Shown piece after piece: positions 55,701-64,000 of a stretch of DNA of 64,000 nt. The notes beneath the pieces were generated by a model that worked only from the letters and a program-made list of their open reading frames with translations, was not told the DNA's origin and made no database searches. The position numbers were made by a program, and so were the translations under genes. Origin of the DNA: Anisus vortex. Lineage: Eukaryota; Mollusca; Gastropoda; Planorbidae. The stretch is from positions 3,480,999 to 3,544,998 of the forward strand of contig OX421501.1 in NCBI GenBank assembly GCA_949126835.1. The letters run 5' to 3'. Numbering within the stretch: position 1 is the stretch's first letter; every line of letters begins with the position of its first letter.

Positions 55701-58700
55701 AGGTTATTCAATACAGTGAAATAAAAAAATGTGTTCGTTGATCCAGAAAAAATTGTACACAGCTCTAAAATAAAAACAAAGAGTGCTAAACTTAGAGGAT
55801 TACATAGCGTTAAATAAATGTTATCTTATATTTATATGTTTACTTAGAGTTACATTAATATTATCTTATATTTAGAAGCTTACATAAGTAATGTATTTAA
55901 AATCCTTATTTATATCATGGGGTTTTTCTTAGAAAATTTTCTTCTTAAGATAATTTACAAAGTCCATATCAATCAAGAACCACAACTGAGACCTACCCCA
56001 TAGCTCTTGTCTCCCATCTCTTGCCTGACATGGTGAATCAGGTGGCCGTTCACAAACAACATGTCCGTGGCCAGTCTCGAGTCCATCTGCATTACGTTGT
56101 AAGGGTAATCGGCCACATCCTGCATTTGCTGAAAATGTAAGCAGGTGAACATTTTTGTATGTAGAACAAAAGAGTTCTTAGGGGATATTCTGATTTGACC
56201 AATCTCAGCACATTCATTTACATTAGATACAACATGAAACTGACGTTAACTAAAATAATGGTGAATGCTGTACAACAGGACACAGTGGTCTAGCAGCGGC
56301 AGGCTCAGATTGCTGCACCAAAGTCCTGGATTCGGCTCCAGATTAAAGCTATTTCTTTTCCCCAAGTCTGGAGGGTGTCCCCGGTTCTACCCAGGGTAGG
56401 CTGACATTAGTAGGGGAAAAGTAGAGGTGGCAGGGACACACAATCCCCTAGTAAGCTGGGGCCATGGAATCTTGTGAAAACCACTGCGCCTGCCACACGG
56501 ACTAAAAAAGGGATACTTTACTCATTCTATAAATAAGGTTAATGTTGAACAAGAATAACCCATAAGAACAAAGTTTTTATTATACTCCCTTTCTTTGCAA
56601 ACTAAGTTTACCATCATGTAATTAAATAATTGATTGACTACTGGAAATGAAACATGTACAGAAAAATATCTGTGTCTCAAATCTCAAAAATATTTCCTTA
56701 CTCCGTATGAATTGTTCTAAAAAAAATCTCAGCGCATAAGGCAGGTTTCACAAAATGGCCACCAAATGGTCAACTTTTTTTGAATATTTGAAGAAAAAAA
56801 AATGTATGTACAAAATGTTGTTTTCTTTACTTGTTTGTGTTTATATGTAATAAAAGTATCAGCAAAATCAATATTGTGAGTTTTTATTTTATTTTAGTGT
56901 TGTTTATTATATTTTTTATGCAGTGTAACGTAACAAAGCATGCAGATCCCATTCCCCTTTTTTTGTACCTACTTGAAAAGCTTTAAGTAAAAGTATTAAA
57001 AAGCAAAATTAACGCGATTTCTGGATGTTTTTCATTCATGCATATGTTATAATATGCTATACTTGCAATGAAAGTCGTTACATATGTTTATTTTTTTTTT
57101 AAACAATTTTTCAAATCTCTTAGTTTTTTTACACCGCGTCTGGAATTTTTTCTTTATTCCCTAGGCTAGGCCTAAAACTCGAACTAAAAATAGATAAGTC
57201 ATTGCAGATTTCTAAAACTCTCCAAATTTAATCCAAATATATATTAATTCATAAAAACGGCATTATTTTTTAATATTCAGCCTCAAATTTTATTTTATTT
57301 GCTAAAAACCATCGGGTGTACATCACAAAAACTTGCTCTGTCAAGAGAACCTTACGTGGTACCGAAAAAGTTGAATCGATTTTTCATTCATTTTAAAATG
57401 CGCTCGAGTGAATTTTAAAATATAAATCCAATCGGATAGCCGTTTTGTTCTATTTGACGCGTTTTTTTACTTTAAAAATGCGTTTTTCGATTTAATATAA
57501 TTATTTTACCCGTGTCTGTCTGATATGTTGCCATTAGGGTTTCGTTACACCGCAGAGGACCGCACGCTCGGCCGTTATCGATAATTTACAGTAAAACGCT
57601 ATTTACGCATTTCTTTTTTTATATCTAAGTTCTTGTATACGATTTTCAATATTATTAAATGTTTTAAAACTAAATTTACGCGAACAGTAATTGTTTAAAC
57701 ATAAAAATAATATCTCTCCATGATTTTCGCTAAAACCACGTTTTAAGTAAAAAATGGCCGCCATGTTGTTTATTTTTCCGGTACCACATATCCTAGGCCT
57801 AATGACCTAAGGATGCCAAATTATTAGTTTATTAGTGAAATTAATAACAAAACACAACACAAATGATGATATTTCAAGTATTATAAGTTTATTTTTCATA
57901 AAAATATAAAAAAAACACAATATTGTAAGTTTTTATAATATTTTGCAGCTGTTTAGTCTCGTGTATTTTTTTGCGCCGGCTAAACTGTGCCAGACGGAAT
58001 TTCCCGATCTTAAAATTATTAATTATAAAACATTGGAAAGTCGGCTGACTTTCTAACCTTCATATTCAGATTCCTCAGTTTCTAGGCTTTAAAATGATAT
58101 ATAATACAGTGACAAAGCTTAAAATAAAAATTTGGTTTAAAAAGGGAACTTTCTAAAACCTTATTGTGAAACCTGCCATAATTTTTTTTCTAGCTTTGCG
58201 CCCAAAAAACTATAAAAAGTTGCACAGGCATTTTTAATGTGAAACCAAAATTTTTCTTATACTGTCCTTTTAATCTTTTAAGAAATGAATATTGTCATTA
58301 GTATAGTATAATTAAGTTGTTTTAACTGAAAATTTGATAGAATGTATTGTTAGTCACCACAAGTCTGATGTCCAAATTTCAGCTTGATTGGGCCACGCGA
58401 AGTTGTCGAAAAATCAAAGAAAGTTTTGCTATCAAGCAAGCAGACAGACAGAGAATACAAGTTAATAGAAAGGGAGTAAAAAAATACATGTGGTTTGAAT
58501 GGCAGTATGAAAGGTGGCAAGTATGGTGTGGCTTATTACATATATAAATGGAAATAGAAATATGTCATGCAACAGTAATTAATGACTCAAGAACAACATA
58601 CTTATAATTTTGAACTTGAAAAAAAAAATCTTTCTCCTGTTACTTTTACATTACTTTGTTCATTATGGCAACAGTCACATACTTTTCCAAACTTTGTTTT

Positions 58701-60260
58701 TCCCCAAACTTAATACCAAGTCATTTTCCCAACATGGTACTAATCATGCTGTCTACATTTTGACTCCAGATTCACCGGTGTAAAAACCTCGCAAAACCAC
58801 TAGAATAGCCTTAGAATTTAGCGAAATTACACCCACACAAAAAAAAAAGCATAAATATCATCTACGTACCCTTAAAACAATCTGGACATCTGGACCCGGG
58901 GCGACCGCCATGACGTTGCGCCCTGCCATGTTGAAGACATCCTTCAGGTGCAACGCTTCGCAGTTGGCGAAGTTCACCTTGGAGACGGCATACTCGGGAA
59001 ATGCCTCGGCTACTGCCTGAGCTCCGAATTCATTGGTGCGTTTCCCAACACCAACAAAGATTTCTTTGCCTGTAGATATTGAAGTAATTCATGTGTTCAA
59101 ATATTTTGGTGTTTTTTTAATGAAAGAAAATGTTTATATTTTAGGAGCATAACTGTTAAGTCTTTTTAATGGATATTTTTTTCTCAACTAATCAACTTGT
59201 TAACACCAATGATCATATTTATGGCGTATATTTTTGGAATAAAGCATAATAATATATGTATACAAACATATTGTGGGCCTTGTAAGGTTATAAATGGAAC
59301 ACCCATTTCTGGTACAGACTGCTCCGCCCCCCAACCCACCAGCTTTTCAACTCAAAACCTAAACTAATATTCTTTCATCATATTTTATGTCCAGTTGCAA
59401 ACAAAATCATTTTCTGAATCACATGTCATGCTTTAAAAGTATCCCAAAGTTATTACGTAAGCCAGATGACCTAGCTATAGCTTCTTACATTTTCAATTTA
59501 AAATAGCAATGCCATTGCAATGCTAGCAACAAATTAGTTCAACAACCATCGTTGTAAAAATAAATTCAAAATTTAAGAAAAATGACAGAAGAGCGAAAAA
59601 CTGAACTTTATTTATTAGTAAAAGTAAAAGGACCTCACGATTTTTATTCTAAGATATTGGATTGCAAATCGATATTTTATCGTAGTTTTTATCAGCCGAT
59701 TTTCTTGGCTGGCACAGAATAGAAATTGAAAGTGCCACCATTTTTTCGGGCCGATTCATGGGTAAAATAAAAGAAAGTATGTAAATTGCGCATGTCCATA
59801 AAAATATATTGCAGTTCTGACTTCTGATAGAAAAAGATTTGCATTCCTTGCAAGTGTCTGAAAAAATCGGTCGGATGAAAATGTAAACATTTTGGGGAAA
59901 AAATCTTTAGACAGAAAATTGCGTTGAAACCAAATATTCAGAATTCTGCCAAAAGTCGGAAAAGTTACATCCCTGCACCATATATATTTTTTTTTACTAT
60001 ATGTATTATAGACCAATGCAAAGGCCCAAAAATATGATATGTATATTTATTACATTTATAGAGAAAAAGAATTATAAATTTGGGCAAAAGCCTCACACAG
60101 GCCTCAAGGCCTTATAAAAATGATATATAAACGAGAAAGTTTTCCATGGGTTCCAACCTGTGAAAAGAACATCTCCTCCGTCAAGAGTTGCTTTGGCATT
60201 TTGAATCTCAACTACATTCATGCGCAGATCTCCTTTAAGAACCTTGCGGATTTCTCCAAC
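52561..60260 (-). CDS. ddah: Dimethylarginine dimethylaminohydrolase-like, C-terminal exons
   Basis: Exons 60,260-60,158, 59,069-58,870 and 56,128-55,997 join in frame (phases 1 and 0), then continue to one of two last exons. The first ends A-T-L-D-G-G-D-V-L-F-T-G, the second starts K-E-I-F-V-G-V-G-K-R-T-N and contains the active-site-type His in A-L-H-L-K-D and N-M-A-G-R-N. These are diagnostic of animal DDAH, which hydrolyses asymmetric dimethylarginine to citrulline in the cytosol and so affects nitric-oxide synthesis. The family nucleophile is a Cys close to the C-terminus (L-T-C-C-S in vertebrates). Neither candidate last exon has a Cys there. About the first 100 residues are missing: no exon was found between 60,260 and the window end. 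Intron 2 (56,129-58,869) carries family D, a 1.4 kb TIR element and a SINE. Confidence 0.85.
52850..53086 (+). repeat. Family A repeat, longest copy
   Basis: It runs from 'tattacagatgctccatcta' through 'tttcgtcctacgcttatctg', 'tggtttccctggtttgttca', 'catgccgggatgccactcag' and 'aaggaaatggtttctgtcct'. It joins the head and distal parts seen separately elsewhere, so it serves as the reference copy. Confidence 0.8.
53967..54035 (+). repeat. tRNA-derived SINE (family B), head only
   Basis: GGACACTGTGGTCTAGCGGC then 'tttccagattagaa'. Confidence 0.55.
54181..54197. repeat. Poly-C run
   Basis: About 17 consecutive C within an intron of the DDAH-like gene. Confidence 0.9.
54477..54617 (-). CDS. ddah: DDAH-like alternative last exon, form d
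   Basis: The acceptor GCTTCTCAG is followed by a phase-0 frame of 46 codons and TAA (54,477-54,479). It starts I-L-D-Q and contains V-N-M-N-Q-L-T-F-Q-G-R-G-I-T-G-L-A-L-M-V, which aligns with form e and with the DDAH C-terminus. A weak phase-0 donor (AGC|GTAGTG) at 54,492 would allow splicing on to form e, but that would duplicate the last strand. Use as an alternative terminal exon is more likely. Confidence 0.65.
   Translation of the reverse strand: MLDQIIDPEIQRIEVNMNQLTFQGRGITGLALMVLKLSNQTSVVYG
54893..55099. repeat. 69-bp tandem repeat, 3 copies
   Basis: Unit starts at 54,893, 54,962 and 55,031 (ATAGTCATTTCAAGAGTGTG...). The copies are virtually identical. Located between exons c and d of the DDAH-like gene. 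Confidence 0.95.
55100..55996. other. Intron of the DDAH-like gene
   Basis: AT-rich, nothing recognised. Confidence 0.5.
56278..56525 (+). repeat. tRNA-derived SINE (family B), complete
   Basis: The head ACACAGTGGTCTAGCAGCGG (box A) is followed by box-B-like GGATTCGGCTCC. The body ends 'ggactaaaaaagggatactt'. It lies in intron 2 of the DDAH-like gene. Confidence 0.85.
56567..58475 (+). mobile_element. Family D repeat interrupted by a TIR element
   Basis: The left half is 56,567-56,739 and the right half resumes at 58,178 with 'ataattttttttctagcttt'. Together they align with 42,543-43,045. The interruption is the element at 56,740-58,177. Confidence 0.85.
56740..58177. mobile_element. 1,438-bp TIR element, ATAA duplication, no ORF
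   Basis: Perfect terminal inverted repeats GGCAGGTTTCACAA. ATAA stands on both sides (56,736-56,739 and 58,178-58,181), and the uninterrupted family D copies show a single ATAA there. No ORF of note, so non-autonomous. A 4-bp duplication excludes hAT and Tc1; if the true duplication is TAA, PIF/Harbinger would fit. Confidence 0.85.
59070..60157. other. Intron 1 (of the visible part) of the DDAH-like gene
   Basis: AT-rich; the minus-strand ORF at 59,756-60,016 has no family features. Confidence 0.5.
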
Positions 60261-60467
60261 CTGTAAACAGAGATATGATGCTGTAGGCCCACTTCACCTA
60301 TGACTTCTGATTAAAACAGTCTGAATTTTTCATGATTTTGGCTAGCTAAATAAAAACCATATACAAATAAAGTCATTAAACTAATCCTAACACAAATAAC
60401 TCAGTGTTGATTGACAATAGCCTCAGTGCTCAGATAAACATAAGGAAAAAAAAACTTTTCTAATCCC

Positions 60468-60640
60468 TTATGCGAGTACAGTTGCATCCTGAGTGGCATC
60501 TAGGCATGGAATGGGTTGCTGAACAAACTAGGAAAATCAGTAACTTAACATTATTTAAACATGAATCGAAATGCAAGACTAGACTCAGACCATGGGTGAG
60601 CGTAGGATGCAATGATCTTCTTTATATACAAGTATTTAAA
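60468..60640 (-). repeat. Family A repeat, reverse
   Basis: The reverse complement reads from 'tataaagaagatcattgcat' through 'tagtcttgcatttcgattca' to 'catgcctagatgccactcag'. Confidence 0.8.
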
Positions 60641-60779
60641 AAATACATACATAAATTTGTATTAATTAAATAATTACTTATCAAAAGTATTTTGAAACTA
60701 CAAATTTACTACAAAATATTTTTTAATTACCGTACTAGCAGTCAGATATAAATCAAAAATATAAATAATTCCTTTTAGT

Positions 60780-61020
60780 CCATGGGGCAAGTATATAAGT
60801 TTCTGTGGCCAGCATACAAGAGTATTGTGTGGCCAGCACAAAGCCCAGCCACCTTTACCTTTCACTCTCTTTTCTGTCAGGTATCCATCATATTTGGGTA
60901 GACTTGGGTACACCCCACAAACCAGGGGGAAAAAATCCCATTCTTTACTTTTAGGTGAATTGAACTTAGGAATTTCTGTATGTGAATTCAAGAGGGCTGC
61001 TGCTAAACCACCAAGGCCCA
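60780..61020 (-). repeat. tRNA-derived SINE (family B)
   Basis: Body blocks (gtttctgtggccagc; caggtatccatcatat) and a degraded head ending TTGGTGGTTTAGCAGCAG on the minus strand. Confidence 0.75.
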
Positions 61021-61085
61021 TAAATTATCACTTTCTGTACTTTTTCTTTATTAGGGATTATTTGGTAATTTACTACTAATATTTC

Positions 61086-61365
61086 TGGGGAGCTATTGGT
61101 ACTGCACACAGGACACATACATCTAAACTCACACCATAATTGAATCGAACCAGAAAAAAAGAGTCTGCATACCCCCTCCGTAAACACCAAAATGAAACAG
61201 TTGCCCACCCCCTTTTTGACTGTCCGGCACTGCAGGACATAAAAAATATCTACCTTCCCAAAACACCAATATCTCTCAAACACTATATTCCAACTATGAA
61301 CATTTACATAGCCTCAGGTCAAAGGGTAAGTTCTGAGATGGCTGCTGGATCAGGATGATGATGGT
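61086..61365 (+). mobile_element. LINE protein C-terminal fragment
   Basis: The frame from 61,140 contains N-E-T-V-A-H-P-L-F-D-C-P-A-L-Q-D-I and ends I-A-S-G-Q-R-V-S-S-E-M-A-A. The E-T-x-x-H-x-L-F-D-C-P zinc-binding-like block is usual near the end of I/Jockey-type LINE proteins. A second, diverged copy lies at 61,915-62,110. Confidence 0.65.
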
Positions 61366-61373
61366 ACTCCAGC

Positions 61374-61432
61374 CCAGCGGTAGAAATTTTTTGATAATAG
61401 TGTGCCAAAGTAGGATTTCTAATTCATTCAAC
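61374..61432 (+). mobile_element. hAT MITE family, left-end fragment
   Basis: The block 'ttgataatagtgtgccaaag' plus 'taggatttctaattcattca' matches the left quarter of the 40,530 copy. Confidence 0.6.
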
Positions 61433-61914
61433 CTACTCCGGCCTATCAAAACTGACCCAAACCAGAACTTTTATAACCAGCCTAGAATCATGCTGGTGAA
61501 GTAATGCCAGTTCATTACTAGTTCATACAAGTAATCATGTTAAGATAAAACATAATAACCCATTGAAAATGAGTCCTGATTTAAATTTAATTGCTCTTTT
61601 GAATTGGTAGGTTGTCTTGGTGAATAAAATTTGAACAGGTAAGATTATAAATTACCAAACAGTAATTAAGCATTTAGGGCCAGTGCAGTTTTGATTGGCT
61701 GGATTACCAATAGCTGCCTAGAAGCTATTGGTAGTTGACTGCCAATAGACACTCCTTTTATTCTTTGGTTAGGACAGTTAGGTCAAGATTTAGAGGTATG
61801 GCATGGTAACTTACCTTTTCTAACAACTTACATTTATATAATCATAGCTCTAAGTGGCCTAGCTAAGAAAGATACTAACTAAAGAAATCTAACTAGCTAT
61901 GAGTTATGAGCCTA

Positions 61915-62110
61915 TGTCCATCACCTTTTTGACTGTCCGCCACTACAGGACATACAAAATGTCTACCTCCCCAAAGCACCAAATCTCTCAAATACTCTAT
62001 TTTCAAACCCCGAACAGCTACAAAAAGTCTGCAATTTCTCCACCATAGCCTCAGGCCAAAGGGCAAGTGCCCAAATGGCTGCTCGATCAGGATGTCATCC
62101 GATGATGATT
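61915..62110 (+). mobile_element. Second copy of the LINE C-terminal fragment
   Basis: It matches 61,195-61,355 with 'ttgactgtccgccactacag', 'ctacctccccaaagcacc' and 'agcctcaggccaaagggcaa'. It retains a middle block missing from the first copy. Confidence 0.65.
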
Positions 62111-64000
62111 ATAATAAATTATGACTAGCAATGAAACTAAGCCCAAGTAATAGGCCTAAGTTAACTAACTTGACTTAGAACTTAGTGTAACTTAGCCTAC
62201 ATACAGTACTACAGTAGTCAGTAGCCTACTCCATACCTTCAGTTACCCTGAGGTGAGTCGGCTAGAGAAGAGACCCAAGACTGGCTAACTAAGACTAGTC
62301 TAGTAGCCTACTAAGTAATCCTACTAAATATAGAAGTAGGACTAAGACTAGACTAGTAGTAAGAGTTTAAAGAGTAAGAGTGTAAGATAGGTATTTGCAT
62401 TTGTCGGCCGCCATATTGTTTTTTGCTATGTGACATCTTTTGTACAAACTCGCCAGGTTTTTCGAGTTCTTTTGACTAACGCTATATATACATTTGAAAA
62501 AACTAAAAAACGATATCGGAACTTTGTACTATCATACTTTACTATTCATTTTCATTGAAAGCGAAAGTAAGGCAACCCGTGGCTATAAATATTTTTAAAA
62601 GATCACAACTTTTTTTAAGCTAAAAAAGCAGCATAAAGTAGCTTATTTTTACAAATATTTTAAAGTATTCTATTCTAAACGCACCATAATGAAACCTACA
62701 TGGACTTACAGAATATTTTTAGATCTTTAATTTCATATATAATGTTTGTTTGTAAAACATTGCAAGGTATTTTTATAATTTTGCAGTTTTCGACACTATG
62801 AAATGTCGGCAAAAACCTATTTTCGATAGCGCCTAATGAGCTTATAATTCGATGCCGATTTTTATAGATTATGTAATTATCTCACATGCATATGAGTAAA
62901 TTAAGATGTTTATTGTATGAACTGTGATTTAAAATACCCTGATTATGAAATAATGGCTTTTTGCGATTCTGAAATGTATATTTTAAATATTTTTTTAGAA
63001 ATCAGTATGACCATTTACGACTTTTTTTTTTACTTATAGGCCTACTGTAACTTATAGACGTTATAGTACTTGTAGGCCTAGGCTACATTATAAAAGTTAT
63101 GACTCAGTGATATCTAAAACATATCTGTTGTGCACTATTGTGACTAAGCCTATCTATGGCTCTATACTCTATGCCATGGTTGCTATGGCGGCTATGGACA
63201 GTATGCTCTGGTATGGTCAAAGAATAATTTCTGTATTATTGGCAATATTGCTAGTATAAGGTGCTATCTGGCTAGGTTTAGGGCTTAGGGTTTAGAATTT
63301 AGAGTCAATTTAGACATTGGACAGTCAACTTCAGACTTTATTTTATACTTCTCAAATTTAGTTTATAGGCCTATGCCTACTTAAATTTAAATATTTGAAA
63401 TTTAAGATCAATAAATTGTTTGAATGTCCTGATAACGATAACTTAAGAAAACCTAGAAAGTAGGCCTATCAAACATTTAACTGTCAAAAATGATGATACT
63501 AATCATACTACATGACCACTATCATCAGTTTTATCAAACTCATGGAATAAAGAATTATTAAGGTCACATTTTGAGAATATTTCATCTTATACTTATATAA
63601 ATGAATCTCAATTCTTAGCTGCCTTAGGCATTATTAGTTAAAGTCGTAGATGATGGTATTATTTTAATAGCCAAAGGATCATTTTCTGTTGTGCTTGTAT
63701 TGTGTAAATAAAATGGAAACAACTAACAAACAAATAAAACATAAAATTCAAGTTTGAATAATTTTATTTATAAAAAAAATACGCTGATATATACAAAAGC
63801 ATTGACCAGAGAAATTGTACCTACCTGTGGTGGCAAAGTGGCGAGTTCATTAATGGGTTATTGTTTTTTGAAATGATATAGTTGTGAATAAGGAACAAAA
63901 GAGATGAATTATACTCTTTATTCCGAGCATTTTAATATATAACACAACATATACTATTTAATTTTGAAATTCCCCCCTCCCCCCCCCCCCCATTCCGCTC
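62111..64000. other. Intergenic or intronic, nothing recognised
   Basis: AT-rich. It holds a GGCCGCCATATTG block near 62,407 (YY1-like) and ends in poly-C. It could be the long upstream intron of the DDAH-like gene, but no exon was found. Confidence 0.4.

Noticed and set aside
63790..63870. Minus-strand exon candidate ending CCACCACAG|GTAGGT that would join the DDAH-like exon at 60,260 in phase
   Set aside because: The donor is good, but the only frame with the right phase has a TAA 11 codons upstream and no acceptor between, and the residues do not resemble DDAH.

Overview
The window looks like AT-rich nuclear DNA from an animal, most likely a gastropod mollusc. This is inferred from spliced genes with GT-AG introns, many decayed non-LTR retrotransposon 3' ends, tRNA-derived SINEs, hAT and piggyBac-type elements, and a lophotrochozoan-style chemoreceptor-like 7TM reading frame. 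There is no bacterial gene organisation and no CRISPR array. Most open reading frames come from minisatellites or transposons.

Five host loci stand out. (1) 8.2-9.4 kb, minus: an intronless rhodopsin-like receptor reading frame broken by one in-frame TAA. (2) 13.1-16.6 kb, minus: a four-exon gene for an 80-residue secreted cysteine-rich peptide with a cystine-knot Cys pattern. (3) 22.8-35.1 kb, minus: a five-exon gene for a 216-residue secreted protein that I do not recognise. Every splice phase agrees. Its third intron holds a complete LTR retrotransposon in antisense, and its exon 3 is duplicated as a broken copy near 9.7 kb. (4) 41.07-41.52 kb, plus: an intronless linker-histone-like gene followed by a perfect histone mRNA 3' stem-loop. 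(5) 52.6-60.3 kb, minus: the C-terminal exons of a dimethylarginine dimethylaminohydrolase (DDAH)-like gene with two homologous candidate last exons, neither carrying the expected catalytic cysteine. Its N-terminal exons were not found.

Mobile DNA, left to right: a piggyBac-like MITE (2.9-3.8 kb); a TIR MITE (5.6-5.9 kb) and a second copy split by another repeat (7.1-7.4 kb); a hAT MITE family with four complete copies and intact 8-bp target duplications; fragments of several LINE types; the LTR element at 25.06-32.44 kb, with near-identical LTRs and the unusual order gag-protease-integrase-(deleted RT)-RNase H; and a nested transposon graveyard at 43.8-49.6 kb. That graveyard includes a hAT element with a ZMYM1-like transposase remnant and a BED zinc-finger remnant. 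At 56.7-58.2 kb a 1.4 kb TIR element sits inside an older repeat whose empty site occurs elsewhere in the window.

Tandem arrays with unit lengths of 14, 17, 24, 38, 41, 42 and 69 bp punctuate the window. Two of these have long ORFs in several frames that should not be taken for genes. The host genes do not form a pathway. Three encode or would encode extracellular or membrane proteins of fast-evolving type; the histone and DDAH-like genes are conserved in family.
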